DNA from: Streptomyces sp. WM6386
GTDB taxonomy: Bacteria; Actinomycetota; Actinomycetes; Streptomycetales; Streptomycetaceae
DNA: 64,000 nt
Reading direction: 5' to 3'
NCBI RefSeq assembly: GCF_000972385.1
Contig: NZ_JXTE01000031.1
Span: 23,154 to 87,153 of the forward strand
Of this stretch, positions 43,015 to 52,365 are shown piece after piece. The notes beneath the pieces were generated by a model. The model worked only from the letters and a program-made list of their open reading frames with translations, ran no database searches and was not told where the DNA came from. Position 1 is the first letter of the stretch, and every line of letters starts with the position of its first letter. Both the position numbers and the translations under genes were made by a program.

Positions 43015-44237
43015 TTGTCGCCTCCGGCGTCCTTGTGGTTCGGGTTCTCCCAGATCACCGTGGCGCCCATGCCGAAGCCGACGCACATGGTGGTGAGGCC
43101 GTAACGGACCTCCGGCTGCTCCTCGAACTGACGGGCCAGCTGCGTCATGAGACGCACGCCCGAGGAGGCCAGCGGGTGACCGAAGGCGATCGCGCCGCCG
43201 TACTGGTTGACGCGCGCGTCGTCGTCCGCGATGCCGTAGTGGTCGAGGAAGGCGAGGACCTGGATGGCGAAGGCCTCGTTGATCTCGAACAGACCGATGT
43301 CGGAGATCGACAGCCCCGCCTGCGCGAGGGCCTTCTCGGTGGCCGGGATCGGGCCGTAGCCCATGACCTCCGGCTCCACACCCACGAAGGAGTAGGAGAC
43401 GAGGCGCATCTTCACCGGCAGGTTGTTCTCGCGGGCGAAGTCCTCGGACGCGATGAGCGAGGCGGTGGCACCGTCGTTGAGACCGGCGGCGTTGCCCGCG
43501 GTGACGCGGCCGTGGACGCGGAACGGCGTCTTGAGGCCGGACAGGTTCTCCAGCGTCGTGCCCGGGCGCATCGGCTCGTCGGCGGTGACCAGGCCCCAGC
43601 CCGTCTCACCGGCCTCCGGGTTGGTACGGCGTACGGAGATCGGGACCAGGTCGGCCTGGATCTTGCCGTTGGCGTACGCCTTGGCGGCCTTCTCCTGCGA
43701 GCGCACGGCGTACTCGTCGGCGCGCTGCTTGGTGATCTGCGGGTAGCGGTCGTGCAGGTTCTCGGCGGTCATGCCCATGAACAGCGCCGACTCGTCGACC
43801 AGCTTCTCGGAGACGAAGCGCGGGTTCGGGTCCACGCCCTCGCCCATGGGGTGGCGGCCCATGTGCTCGACGCCACCGGCGATGGCGATGTCGTACGCAC
43901 CGAAGGCGACCGAACCGGCGACCGCGGTGACGGCGGTCAGGGCGCCGGCACACATACGGTCGATCGAGTAGCCGGGCACCGACTGCGGCAGACCGGCGAG
44001 GATGCCGGCCGTGCGGCCGATCGTCAGACCCTGGTCACCGATCTGCGTGGTCGCGGCGATGGCGACCTCGTCGATCTTCTTCGGGTCGAGACCCGGGTTG
44101 CGGCGCAGCAGCTCCCGGATCGCCTTCACGACGAGGTCGTCGGCGCGGGTCTCGTGGTAGATGCCCTTCGGGCCCGCCTTGCCGAACGGGGTGCGGACGC
44201 CGTCGACGAAGACGACGTCCCTGACGGTACGAGGCAC
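43011..44237 (-). CDS. fadA: acetyl-CoA acyltransferase (thiolase)
   Basis: Encodes 408 residues from GTG 44237 with GGAGGAG 7 bases upstream. Thiolase fold with nucleophile Cys96 in IDRMCAGAL, His354 in FGHPLASSG and Cys385 in TTMCVGFGMG. NEAFAIQ and GGVEHMGRHPMG are also family marks. It cleaves 3-ketoacyl-CoA to acetyl-CoA and shortened acyl-CoA. First gene of the fadA-fadB pair, translationally coupled to fadB. A perfect palindrome sits at its predicted transcription start. Confidence 0.95.
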   Translation of the reverse strand: MPRTVRDVVFVDGVRTPFGKAGPKGIYHETRADDLVVKAIRELLRRNPGLDPKKIDEVAIAATTQIGDQGLTIGRTAGILAGLPQSVPGYSIDRMCAGALTAVTAVAGSVAFGAYDIAIAGGVEHMGRHPMGEGVDPNPRFVSEKLVDESALFMGMTAENLHDRYPQITKQRADEYAVRSQEKAAKAYANGKIQADLVPISVRRTNPEAGETGWGLVTADEPMRPGTTLENLSGLKTPFRVHGRVTAGNAAGLNDGATASLIASEDFARENNLPVKMRLVSYSFVGVEPEVMGYGPIPATEKALAQAGLSISDIGLFEINEAFAIQVLAFLDHYGIADDDARVNQYGGAIAFGHPLASSGVRLMTQLARQFEEQPEVRYGLTTMCVGFGMGATVIWENPNHKDAGGDK

Positions 44238-44285
44238 GATGGCTCTCCTCCAGATGCGGGATGGCACTGCTGCACTGCACAAGCG

Positions 44286-44301
44286 CTGAGCGCGCGCTCA
44301 G
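44286..44301. promoter_or_regulatory. 16-base perfect palindrome at the fadA promoter
   Basis: CTGAGCGCGCGCTCAG, no mismatch, beginning 5 bases downstream of a possible -10 element (TAGCAT on the minus strand, 44306-44311). It lies 49-64 bases before the fadA start. The geometry suits a TetR-family repressor such as a fatty-acid regulator; the regulator is not encoded next door. Operator role inferred. Confidence 0.6.
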
Positions 44302-44359
44302 GCCCATGCTACTTGTGGGTAACGTAGCTGCACAGTCCTGGAGGGGGGAGCGGCGAAGG

Positions 44360-45397
44360 TCACATCCGCGGGGGAGCGGTCGAGCCGCGTGGGGTGAGGG
44401 TCGGGGTGGGCACAGGATGTGATCCCGGCCCCTCGCCCGTGATCACTCCGAACAGCGTCCGGGCCGCCTCCGCACCGAATCCGTGCACGTCATGGCTCAT
44501 CGCGGACAGCGTGGGATGGGTCAGCCGGCACAGCTGGGAGTCGTCCCAGGCGAGCAGCGAGACGTCGCCGGGGACGGAGAGCCCCATCTCGGCGGCGACC
44601 GAAAGACCGGCCACCGCCATGATGTCGTTGTCGTACACGATCGCCGTAGGCCGATCCGCCGCGTCGGCGGCCAGCATGGACCGCGTCGCCCGCGCCCCCG
44701 CCTCGCCCGAGTAGTCGGTCGTCACCTGCCACGCCCCGGCCAGCTCCAGCGTCCGCGCCGCCTCGTCGAAGGCGGCCGTACGCACCGCGGTGTGCCCGAG
44801 CGCCGCCGCACCCCCGACCCGGGCGATCCGCCGATGCCCCAGCGCCGCCAGATACCGCACCGCCTCCGTCACGGCGGTGGCGTCGTCGGTCCACACGGAC
44901 GTCAGGCTCCCGGTGAGCGAGGGATCCCCGACCGCGACCACCGGCATCCCGAGCCGCTCGGCCGACGCCACCCGAGGGTCGTCGGGCCGGAAGTCGACGA
45001 GGATCGCCCCGCCGATCTGCCGCCCCCGCCACCACGACTCCTGGATCCCGACCTCCTCCTCCATGTTCCGCACGAGCCGCAGCAGCAGGGAACACGAATG
45101 CTCGGTCAGCACGCTCTCCACGCCCGAGATGAACTCCATGTAGAAGGGCTCCAGGCCCAGCAGCCGCGCCGGCCGGCAGATCGCGAGCCCCACCACGTCC
45201 ACCCGCGACCCGGCCAGCGTCCGCGCGGTGAGGTTCGGCGCCCAGCCCAGCTCCCGCGCGGCCTTGAAGATCCGGTCCCGGGTCGTCTCCGACAACCCCG
45301 GCTTGTGGTTGAACGCGAGCGACACCGCACCCTTGGACACGCCGGCACGCGCGGCGACGTCCTTGATGGTGACGCGAGAGGCCGGTTGGGCTGTCAT
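44360..45397 (-). CDS. LacI-family transcriptional regulator of the beta-mannosidase locus
   Basis: Encodes 345 residues from ATG 45397, which overlaps the GH2 stop. DNA-binding domain at 8-60: VTIKDVAARAGVSKGAVSLA with hinge LTARTLAGSR. The ligand-binding domain is of the sugar type (VYDNDIMAVAGLSVAAEMGL, PGDVSLLAWDDSQL). Located in one transcript with the beta-mannosidase, it probably responds to mannose or mannobiose-type ligands. It is the nearest candidate for binding the GACAACGTTGTC sites, but no direct evidence links them. Confidence 0.93.
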   Translation of the reverse strand: MTAQPASRVTIKDVAARAGVSKGAVSLAFNHKPGLSETTRDRIFKAARELGWAPNLTARTLAGSRVDVVGLAICRPARLLGLEPFYMEFISGVESVLTEHSCSLLLRLVRNMEEEVGIQESWWRGRQIGGAILVDFRPDDPRVASAERLGMPVVAVGDPSLTGSLTSVWTDDATAVTEAVRYLAALGHRRIARVGGAAALGHTAVRTAAFDEAARTLELAGAWQVTTDYSGEAGARATRSMLAADAADRPTAIVYDNDIMAVAGLSVAAEMGLSVPGDVSLLAWDDSQLCRLTHPTLSAMSHDVHGFGAEAARTLFGVITGEGPGSHPVPTPTLTPRGSTAPPRM

Positions 45398-47772
45398 CGG
45401 CTGGGCTCCAGGCAGTACAGGGCGGATCGGGCGGCGTCCGGATCGGGAGTCTTCCAGCCGCTGACCCCGATGGTCACCTGCTCACCGGGCAGCAGCGTCA
45501 CCAGCCCCCGGTCGGCCCGCGCCTGCGGATCCAGCCGGTCGGCCTGAAGGAGCAGATCCCGTACGAGACTCCGGGCCGTCACCGTCACCGAGCCCGGCGC
45601 GACCGAGACGTCGAAATCCGGCCGCGGGTACGGGATTTCGCGGTCCGGCGCCGGAAAGTGCAGCGCCCGCAGCCCGTCCGCGTCCGCGACCAGGAACTCC
45701 TTGGCGCCGACCGGCTCCAGCTCCCCCGGCAGGTCGATGAGCGCCACGGTCCGTGCTCCGGCGGTGAACTCCACACTCGCCTCGCCGATCACCGCCCCCT
45801 CGACCGACATCCGCCGCAGCCGCACCGCACCCGTCCACGCGCGCGGGCCCTGATTGACGGCGGCCACGGCTCGCCCCTGAACCGTCAGCAACCGATCCGC
45901 GTACAGCCTCCGCAGCTCGTGATAGAGCGGCTTCTCCCGCCCGTCCCCGTCGATCGCCGCCCACGACGTCACCGGCCAGCAGTCGTTGAGCTGCCACACG
46001 ACCGTCCCCGCGCACACCGGCCAGTGGGACCGCCAGTGCTCGATCCCGGTGGCCACGGCCCGCGCCTGGTTGACCTGCGTGAGGTAGTGCCACCGGTCGA
46101 AGTCCGCCTCGGGATAGGTGAAATGGCGCTCCAGCCCGCGCCGCAGCTTCCCGTTCCCGTCGTCGGCCTTCTGGTGGTGCAGCATCCCGGGGGAGTCCGG
46201 CACCAGCTCCTCACCCGGCAGCGCCCGTCGCAACGTGGCGTAGGCGGGCGGCGCCTGCCATCCGAACTCGGCCATGAACCGGGGTACTTCACGCCGGTAC
46301 TCCGCGTAGTCCTCCCGGTTCCACACCTCCCACGAGTGATGCGTCCCATGCGCCGGATCGTTCGGATGCCGCTCCCACGACCCGGACCACGGACTCCCCG
46401 CCGTGTACGGCCGCGTCGGATCCAACTCGGCCACCACGCGCGGCAGTACGCCCAGGTAGTACCCCTCACCCCAGGAGTCCCCGGCGAGCCGCTCCTCCCA
46501 GCCCCAGTCCCTGAACCCCCACAGGTTCTCGTTGTTGCCGTTCCACAGCACCAGCGAGGGATGCGGCATCAGCCGTACGACGTTCTCCCGCGCCTCGGCC
46601 TCCACCTCGCCCCGCAGCGGCTGCTCCTCCGGATAGGCCGCGCACGCGAACGGGAAGTCCTGCCAGACCAGCAGCCCCAACTCGTCGCAGGCGTCGTAGA
46701 AGTCCGCGCTCTCGTAGATCCCGCCGCCCCAGATCCGGACGAGGTCCACCCCCGCCCCGACGGCCTGCGCCAGCCGCTCCCGATACCGCTCCCGCGTGAT
46801 CCGCGACGGGAACACATCGTCGGGGATCCAGTTGACGCCCCGCGCGAAGAGCCGCTCACCGTTGACGACAAAGGTGAAGCCGGTGCCGTGCTCATCAGCC
46901 GACCGGTCCAGCTCCACCGTGCGGAATCCGACCCGCCGACGCCACACATCCAGCACGTCATCTCCGTGCAGCAAGGTCAACTCGACGTCGTACAGCGGCT
47001 GTTCGCCGTACCCACGCGGCCACCACAGCCGCGCGTCGGGCACTTCGAGCCGTACGACCCCACTCGCCCCGTCGAGCGAAGCGCGCACCCGTACCCCGCC
47101 CACCGTCGCCCGAACGGCGAGCGACGCCTCGACCCGGGTCCGCTCGACCTCGACGGCCAACTCCACGACACCCAGACAGCTTTCGACGTCAACGTCAACG
47201 GTCACCAGCGGCCGCACCCGCGCGATCCGGGCCGTCGACCAGTGCTCGAGCCGCGCCGGCCGCCAGATCCCGGCCGTCACCAGGGTAGGCCCCCAGTCCC
47301 AACCGAAGGAGCAGGCCATCTTGCGGATGTACTGGAACGGCTCGCGGTACGTGGCCGGCCGCTCCCCGAGCTTCCCGCGCACCGCCTCGGCCTCGGCATA
47401 GGCGGAGGCGAACCGCACCGACAGCCGCCCTTCGAGGCCGGTCACATCGAAGCGGTACGAGCGGTGCATGTTCCGTGTCCGCCCCAACAGCCGCCCGTCC
47501 AGACGGACTTCGGCGGCGGTGTCGAGACCCTCGAAGACCAGGTCGGTCTGCTCATGAGCCGAGTGCCCCGAGCCGGCCCGCAGCTCCGTCTCGTAGGTCC
47601 ACTCCCGCCGCCCCACCCACGCCACCTCGGTCTCGTTCCGCCCGAGAAAGGGGTCCGGGATCACCCCCGCCGCCAGCAGGTCGGTGTGCACGCAGCCCGG
47701 CACCGCGGCGGGGAGTTCGCCTCCCTCGTGCCGCAGGATCCATCCCTCGCTGAGCGGTGTGTCCTGAAGCAT
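45394..47772 (-). CDS. GH2 beta-mannosidase
   Basis: Encodes 792 residues from ATG 47772 (AGGGAG 5 bases upstream; the in-frame GTG two codons earlier lacks spacing). The jelly-roll N-terminal domain starts GWILRHEGGELPAAVPG with HTDLLAAGVIPDPFLGRNE, characteristic of the beta-mannosidase branch of GH2. Acid/base Glu416 is in LVLWNGNNENLWG and nucleophile Glu502 in FMAEFGWQAPP. No signal peptide, so it acts in the cytoplasm on imported mannosides: mannobiose, or Man-beta-1,4-GlcNAc from N-glycans. Divergent from a three-gene importer. Confidence 0.95.
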   Translation of the reverse strand: MLQDTPLSEGWILRHEGGELPAAVPGCVHTDLLAAGVIPDPFLGRNETEVAWVGRREWTYETELRAGSGHSAHEQTDLVFEGLDTAAEVRLDGRLLGRTRNMHRSYRFDVTGLEGRLSVRFASAYAEAEAVRGKLGERPATYREPFQYIRKMACSFGWDWGPTLVTAGIWRPARLEHWSTARIARVRPLVTVDVDVESCLGVVELAVEVERTRVEASLAVRATVGGVRVRASLDGASGVVRLEVPDARLWWPRGYGEQPLYDVELTLLHGDDVLDVWRRRVGFRTVELDRSADEHGTGFTFVVNGERLFARGVNWIPDDVFPSRITRERYRERLAQAVGAGVDLVRIWGGGIYESADFYDACDELGLLVWQDFPFACAAYPEEQPLRGEVEAEARENVVRLMPHPSLVLWNGNNENLWGFRDWGWEERLAGDSWGEGYYLGVLPRVVAELDPTRPYTAGSPWSGSWERHPNDPAHGTHHSWEVWNREDYAEYRREVPRFMAEFGWQAPPAYATLRRALPGEELVPDSPGMLHHQKADDGNGKLRRGLERHFTYPEADFDRWHYLTQVNQARAVATGIEHWRSHWPVCAGTVVWQLNDCWPVTSWAAIDGDGREKPLYHELRRLYADRLLTVQGRAVAAVNQGPRAWTGAVRLRRMSVEGAVIGEASVEFTAGARTVALIDLPGELEPVGAKEFLVADADGLRALHFPAPDREIPYPRPDFDVSVAPGSVTVTARSLVRDLLLQADRLDPQARADRGLVTLLPGEQVTIGVSGWKTPDPDAARSALYCLEPSR

Positions 47773-47782
47773 GCGCACTCCC

Positions 47783-47794
47783 TAAACCGTTCAA
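47783..47794. promoter_or_regulatory. possible LacI-type operator of the beta-mannosidase gene
   Basis: TAAACCGTTCAA is an imperfect palindrome with a central CG, as in many LacI operators, 10 bases before the GH2 ATG. It differs from the GACAACGTTGTC motif. Candidate only. Confidence 0.35.
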
Positions 47795-47861
47795 GTCCAG
47801 TTGCCGAGAAGCGAGGGAAACAGTTTGGCATCGTTGGCGAGATAGGGACTTTACCGGTTAA

Positions 47862-47873
47862 GAAAACGTTGTC
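47862..47873. promoter_or_regulatory. LacI-type operator palindrome, copy 3
   Basis: GAAAACGTTGTC, matching 11 of 12 bases of the operator before both GH92 genes, 60 bases before the importer start at 47934. It lies in the divergent promoter of the mannosidase and importer, so it could control both directions. Confidence 0.68.
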
Positions 47874-47933
47874 AGAGTTCGGAACCAGCCAACCCGCTCG
47901 TGCTCGTCCGTCCCAAGAACGGAGCTGACGCAC

Positions 47934-49247
47934 ATGAACCGCCGTACAGTCCTGGCCCTGGCCGTGGGAGCCGCCCTGCTCATTCCGGGGTGCACCGGCA
48001 CCGGAGGCTCCACGAAAGGCGCCGACGCAAAGGCAGCTGACGACCCGTCAAAGGTCACCGGAACCATCAAGGTCCTCACCGTGCGGACCGACCTCGTGCA
48101 GGACGGCACGATGAAGAGGTACGCCGCCGAGTTCAACAAGACCTACCCGAAGGTCAAGGTCGAGTTCGAGGCCCTCACCAACTACGAGGCCGAAGTCAAG
48201 ATCCGTATGAACACGGAGAACTACGGCGACGTCCTGCTGATCCCCGCGGTCATCAAGAAGGCCGACTACCCGAAGTTCTTCGCCTCGCTCGGTACCCGGG
48301 CCGAGCGCGCCAAGAAGTACCGCTTCACCGACTTCACCACGGTCAACGGCAAGGTCTACGGCCAGAGCCCGGTCGGCGTGATGCCCGGGTTCGTCTACAA
48401 CAAGCGCATCTGGAAGGAGGCCGGGGTCACCGAATGGCCCACCACCCCGGCCGAGTTCCTCGAAGGCCTCAAGGCCATCAAGTCCAAGACCGACGCCATC
48501 CCGTACTACACCAACTTCTCGGCCGGCTGGACGCTCACCTCGTGGACGTACGTCGACGGCGCCGTGCACTGCGACCCGCAGGCGACCACGAAACTGGCCG
48601 AGGGCGACCCGTGGGCGAAGGGCGCCGACCTGCGCGTCGGCGACACCCTGCTCCACGACATCGTGAAGTCGGGCCTCATCGAGAAGGATCCCACGACGAG
48701 CAACTGGGAGGAGTCCAAGCCCCGGACCGCGAAGGGCGAGATCGCGACACAGTGGCTGGGCACCTGGGCCATCGTCCAGTTCCAGGACGCCGCCAAGAAG
48801 GCCGGGGTCGACCCCGACGACATCGGTTTCATGCCCTTCCCGTCGCAGACGAACGGCAAGTACTGCGCGACCGTCGCCCCGGACTACAACCAGGCCGTCA
48901 ACGTCCACTCGAAGCACAAGGAAGCGGCCCGCGCCTGGATCGACTGGTTCACCGACAAGTCGAGCTACGTCGAGGACAACCTGGCCATCTCCCCGCTCAA
49001 GGACGCCTCCATGCCCGAGGTCCTGAAGCCGTACGAGGAGGCGGGCGTCGAGCTCATCGAGGTGGACGACGCCAAGGGCGCCGAGGTCAAGCAGATCGAC
49101 AACACCTCGGAGGTCGGCATCTACGCCCCCGAGTACCGCCAGAACCTGGTCGACCTGGCCCGGGGCGCGCGCAAGGGCAGCCTCGACGACTTCCTCGCCG
49201 ACCTCAGCGAGCGCTGGACGGACGCCCAGAAGGCCGCGGGGTCCTGA
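47934..49247 (+). CDS. sugar-binding lipoprotein of a CUT1 ABC importer (probable mannoside importer)
   Basis: Encodes 437 residues, ATG 47934. Signal with lipobox: RRTVLALAVGAALLIPGC. A family-1 solute-binding fold has RYAAEFNKTYPKVKVEFEAL, YGDVLLIPAVIKKADYPKFF and VGVMPGFVYNKRIWKEAG. Placed with two permeases and divergent from beta-mannosidase and LacI, and behind the operator shared with GH92 genes, it likely binds manno-oligosaccharides or N-glycan fragments. Ligand inferred. Confidence 0.9.
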   Translation: MNRRTVLALAVGAALLIPGCTGTGGSTKGADAKAADDPSKVTGTIKVLTVRTDLVQDGTMKRYAAEFNKTYPKVKVEFEALTNYEAEVKIRMNTENYGDVLLIPAVIKKADYPKFFASLGTRAERAKKYRFTDFTTVNGKVYGQSPVGVMPGFVYNKRIWKEAGVTEWPTTPAEFLEGLKAIKSKTDAIPYYTNFSAGWTLTSWTYVDGAVHCDPQATTKLAEGDPWAKGADLRVGDTLLHDIVKSGLIEKDPTTSNWEESKPRTAKGEIATQWLGTWAIVQFQDAAKKAGVDPDDIGFMPFPSQTNGKYCATVAPDYNQAVNVHSKHKEAARAWIDWFTDKSSYVEDNLAISPLKDASMPEVLKPYEEAGVELIEVDDAKGAEVKQIDNTSEVGIYAPEYRQNLVDLARGARKGSLDDFLADLSERWTDAQKAAGS

Positions 49248-49250
49248 CCG

Positions 49251-50204
49251 ATGACGGACACCACTTCGAAGGCGGCAGTGAAGACCGCCACGGGGGCGGC
49301 ACCGGCCGCCCCCGTCCCGGCCCCCGCCGCACGCAGACACCGCGTGTGGCGGGGGGTCACCCCGTGGCTCTTCCTGCTGGCCCCGCTCGCCCTGCTGATC
49401 ACCTTCACCTACGCGCCGATCGCCAACATGGTGGCGTACAGCCTCACCGACTGGGACGGTGTGAGCCCGGAACTGCACTACACGGGCGTCGGGAACTACG
49501 AGGAGATCTTCACCCGCCCGGAACTCTTCGAGGTCTTCTGGGTCAGCGGCTACTACCTGGCCGCCTCCGCCCTGCAGATCGTCGCCGCGCTCTACTTCGC
49601 GACGATCCTGAGCTTCAACATCCGCTTCCGGAACTTCTTCAAGGGCGTGCTGTTCTTCCCGTATCTCATCAACGGGGTGGCGATCGGCTTCGTCTTCCTG
49701 TACTTCTTCCAGGACGGCGGCACCCTCGACTCGGTCCTGAGCCTCTTCGGAGTGAAGACCGACCACGCCTGGCTCGGCACCCCGGTCTCCGCGAACACCT
49801 CGCTCGCCGGCGTCTCGATGTGGCGCTATCTGGGCCTGAACTTCGTCCTGTTCCTGGGCGCGATCCAGTCGATCCCGGGGGAGCTGTACGAGGCGGCCGA
49901 ACTGGACGGCGCGAACCGCTGGCACCAGTTCCGCTACATCATCGCGCCGGGCATCAAACCGGTGCTGACCCTGACGGTCATCCTCTCGATCTCCGGCTCG
50001 CTCTCGGCCTTCGAGATCCCGTACATCATGACCGGCGGCGCCACCGGCACCGAGACCTTCGTGATCCAGACGGTGAACCTGGCCTTCCGCTTCAACAAGA
50101 CGGGCCTCGCCTCGGCCGCCGCGGTGGTCCTGTTGCTGATCATCCTGCTGGTGACCTGGGTCCAGCGGCGCCTCGTGCCCGACGACAAGGTGGATCTCGT
50201 ATGA
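49251..50204 (+). CDS. CUT1 sugar ABC importer permease 1
   Basis: Encodes 317 residues, ATG 49251, 3 bases after the binding-protein gene. An Ala/Pro-rich N-terminal tail is followed by six helices (LFLLAPLALLITFTYAPIAN first). The EAA loop is YEAAELDGANRWHQFRYIIA. ETFVIQTVNLAFRFNKTGLA near the end is typical of this subfamily. No local ATPase gene; MsiK probably energises it. Overlaps the next gene by 4 bases. Confidence 0.92.
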   Translation: MTDTTSKAAVKTATGAAPAAPVPAPAARRHRVWRGVTPWLFLLAPLALLITFTYAPIANMVAYSLTDWDGVSPELHYTGVGNYEEIFTRPELFEVFWVSGYYLAASALQIVAALYFATILSFNIRFRNFFKGVLFFPYLINGVAIGFVFLYFFQDGGTLDSVLSLFGVKTDHAWLGTPVSANTSLAGVSMWRYLGLNFVLFLGAIQSIPGELYEAAELDGANRWHQFRYIIAPGIKPVLTLTVILSISGSLSAFEIPYIMTGGATGTETFVIQTVNLAFRFNKTGLASAAAVVLLLIILLVTWVQRRLVPDDKVDLV

Positions 50205-51031
50205 CACGCCACGCGGTGTCCCGCACCCTCGTGTACCTGTCCCTGATCGCCGCGACCGTGGTGGTCCTGCTCCCGCTGGTCGTCGTCCTCCTGACCTCCC
50301 TCAAGTCGGAGACGGAGATGGCGAATTCGAGCGGGGCCCTGAGTCTGCCCGACAACCTGCTGAACTTCGGCAACTACGCGTCGGCCTTCCGGGACGGCGA
50401 GATGCTCTCCGCCTTCGCCAACACGGCGATCATCCTGCTGATCTCGATCGGCGGCACGGTCCTCATCGGCTCGATGACCGCCTACGCCATCGACCGCTTC
50501 ACCTTCCGCTTCCGCAAGCTGGTGGTGGCGCTCTTCCTCGTCGCCGCGCTGGTTCCCGGCGTCACGACGCAGGTGGCGACCTTCCAGATCGTCAACAGCT
50601 TCGGCATGTTCGACACCCTGTGGGCGCCGATCGCGCTCTACATGGGCACGGACATCGTCTCGATCTACATCTTCCTGCAGTTCGTCCGGTCGATCCCGAT
50701 CTCCCTGGACGAATCGGCCCGCCTGGACGGGGCCAACACGTTCACCATCTACTGGCGGATCATCTTCCCGCTGCTGAAGCCCGCGATCGCGACGGTGGTG
50801 ATCGTGAAGGGGATCACCGTATACAACGACTTCTACATCCCCTTCCTCTATATGCCATCGGAAGATCTTGGCGTGATCTCGACGTCCCTCTTCCGCTTCC
50901 GAGGCCCGTACGCGGCGCACTGGGAGGTCATCTCGGCAGGAGCGGTGCTGGTGATCCTGCCGACGCTGGTGGTCTTCCTGAGCCTGCAACGCTTCATCTA
51001 CAACGGCTTCATGCGAGGAGCGACGAGGTGA
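50201..51031 (+). CDS. CUT1 sugar ABC importer permease 2
   Basis: Encodes 276 residues; ATG overlaps the previous stop (ATGA). Six helices; the EAA loop is DESARLDGANTFTIYWRIIFP. PGVTTQVATFQIVNSFGMFD and VKGITVYNDFYIPFLYMPSE are conserved segments of the second permease. Ends 4 bases before the convergent RNase D stop. Confidence 0.92.
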   Translation: MTRHAVSRTLVYLSLIAATVVVLLPLVVVLLTSLKSETEMANSSGALSLPDNLLNFGNYASAFRDGEMLSAFANTAIILLISIGGTVLIGSMTAYAIDRFTFRFRKLVVALFLVAALVPGVTTQVATFQIVNSFGMFDTLWAPIALYMGTDIVSIYIFLQFVRSIPISLDESARLDGANTFTIYWRIIFPLLKPAIATVVIVKGITVYNDFYIPFLYMPSEDLGVISTSLFRFRGPYAAHWEVISAGAVLVILPTLVVFLSLQRFIYNGFMRGATR

Positions 51032-51035
51032 GCGA

Positions 51036-52340
51036 CTAGGCGGACAAGGCACTCACAAGAACCGGAGTGACAAGCTCAACCTGCCAGGGCCGAGCCCCGT
51101 ACCCGGCCAGGGCGGCCCCCACCGAATCCGCGTCGACCCCCTTCGGCGGCTCCCAGCAGACCCGCCGAACCGTGTCCGGAGTGATCAGGTTCTCCTGAGG
51201 CATGTTGAGCCGCTCGGCCAGCGCGGAAACCCCGGCCCGAGCCGCGGACAACCGAGCCGCGGCGGCAGGATCCTTGTCGGCCCAGGCACGCGGCGGCGGC
51301 GGCCCGGTGACCGGCTGCCCAGGCGCAGGCAACTGCGCCTCGGTCAGCCCCTTGGCCCGATCCACCGCCGCCTGCCACTGCTCCAGCTGCCGCCGGCCCA
51401 TCCGCTGCCCGAACCCGTTCAACGCGGCAAGGGCCTGAGCGTCGGCCGGAAGCGACAACGCCGCCTCCACGATGGCCAGGTCGGACAACACCTTGCCCGG
51501 CGACACATCCCGCCGCTGAGCGATCCGGTCCCGCGTCTGCCAGAGCTCCCGCACCACGGCCAACTGCCGACGCCGGCGCACCTTGTGCATCCCGGACGTC
51601 CGACGCCAGGGATCCTTGCGCGGCTCGGCAGGCGGCGCGGCCGCGATCGCGTCGAACTCCTGCCGCGCCCACTCCAGCTTCCCCTGCCGGTCCAGCTCCT
51701 TCTCCAGCGCGTCCCGCAGGTCGACGAGGAGCTCCACGTCCAGCGCCGCGTAGCGCAGCCACGGCTCGGGCAGCGGACGGGTCGACCAGTCGACCGCGGA
51801 GTGTCCCTTTTCGAGTACGAAGCCCAGGACGCCCTCGACCATCGCGCCGAGGCCGACCCGGGGGAACCCGGCGAGCCGTCCGGCGAGCTCGGTGTCGAAG
51901 AGGGAGGTGGGCACCATACCTATCTCGCGCAGGCACGGAAGGTCCTGTGTGGCGGCGTGCAGCACCCACTCCACGCCGGAGAGCGCCTCGCCGAGCCCGG
52001 ACAGGTCGGGACAGGCCACGGGGTCGATCAGCGCGCTCCCCGCGCCCTCGCGGCGCAGCTGGACCAGGTAGGCGCGCTGTCCGTAGCGATAGCCGGACGC
52101 GCGTTCGGCGTCGACGGCGACGGGTCCGGAGCCGGCCGTGAACGCGGCGATCACCCGGGCGAGCGTGTCCTCGTCGGCGACCACGGGCGGGATGCCCTCG
52201 CGCGGTTCGAGCAAAGGAATCGGCTCTGGACCCGGTTCGGGTTCGGGCGCCCCCGTAACAGAAGATCCGCCGTCGTCCGGAGGGGCGCCTCCGGTGGTTC
52301 GCAGTGAGCTGTCTGCTGCGGTCTCTTGGGCGTCGGTCAC
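51036..52340 (-). CDS. rnd: ribonuclease D
   Basis: Encodes 434 residues from GTG 52340. DEDDy exonuclease motifs are in order: AVDAERASGYRYGQRAYLVQ (Asp-x-Glu), LHAATQDLPCL (Asp), and YAALDVELLVDL (Tyr-x3-Asp). Two HRDC-like helical domains follow (about 240-420). It trims 3' ends of tRNA and other structured RNAs. A 45-residue acidic/Pro-rich N-terminal tail is typical of actinobacteria. No ribosome site is visible before the GTG, so a leaderless transcript is possible. Confidence 0.93.
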   Translation of the reverse strand: MTDAQETAADSSLRTTGGAPPDDGGSSVTGAPEPEPGPEPIPLLEPREGIPPVVADEDTLARVIAAFTAGSGPVAVDAERASGYRYGQRAYLVQLRREGAGSALIDPVACPDLSGLGEALSGVEWVLHAATQDLPCLREIGMVPTSLFDTELAGRLAGFPRVGLGAMVEGVLGFVLEKGHSAVDWSTRPLPEPWLRYAALDVELLVDLRDALEKELDRQGKLEWARQEFDAIAAAPPAEPRKDPWRRTSGMHKVRRRRQLAVVRELWQTRDRIAQRRDVSPGKVLSDLAIVEAALSLPADAQALAALNGFGQRMGRRQLEQWQAAVDRAKGLTEAQLPAPGQPVTGPPPPRAWADKDPAAAARLSAARAGVSALAERLNMPQENLITPDTVRRVCWEPPKGVDADSVGAALAGYGARPWQVELVTPVLVSALSA

Positions 52341-52365
52341 ATGTCAAGGGTATCTGTGTATGGAC

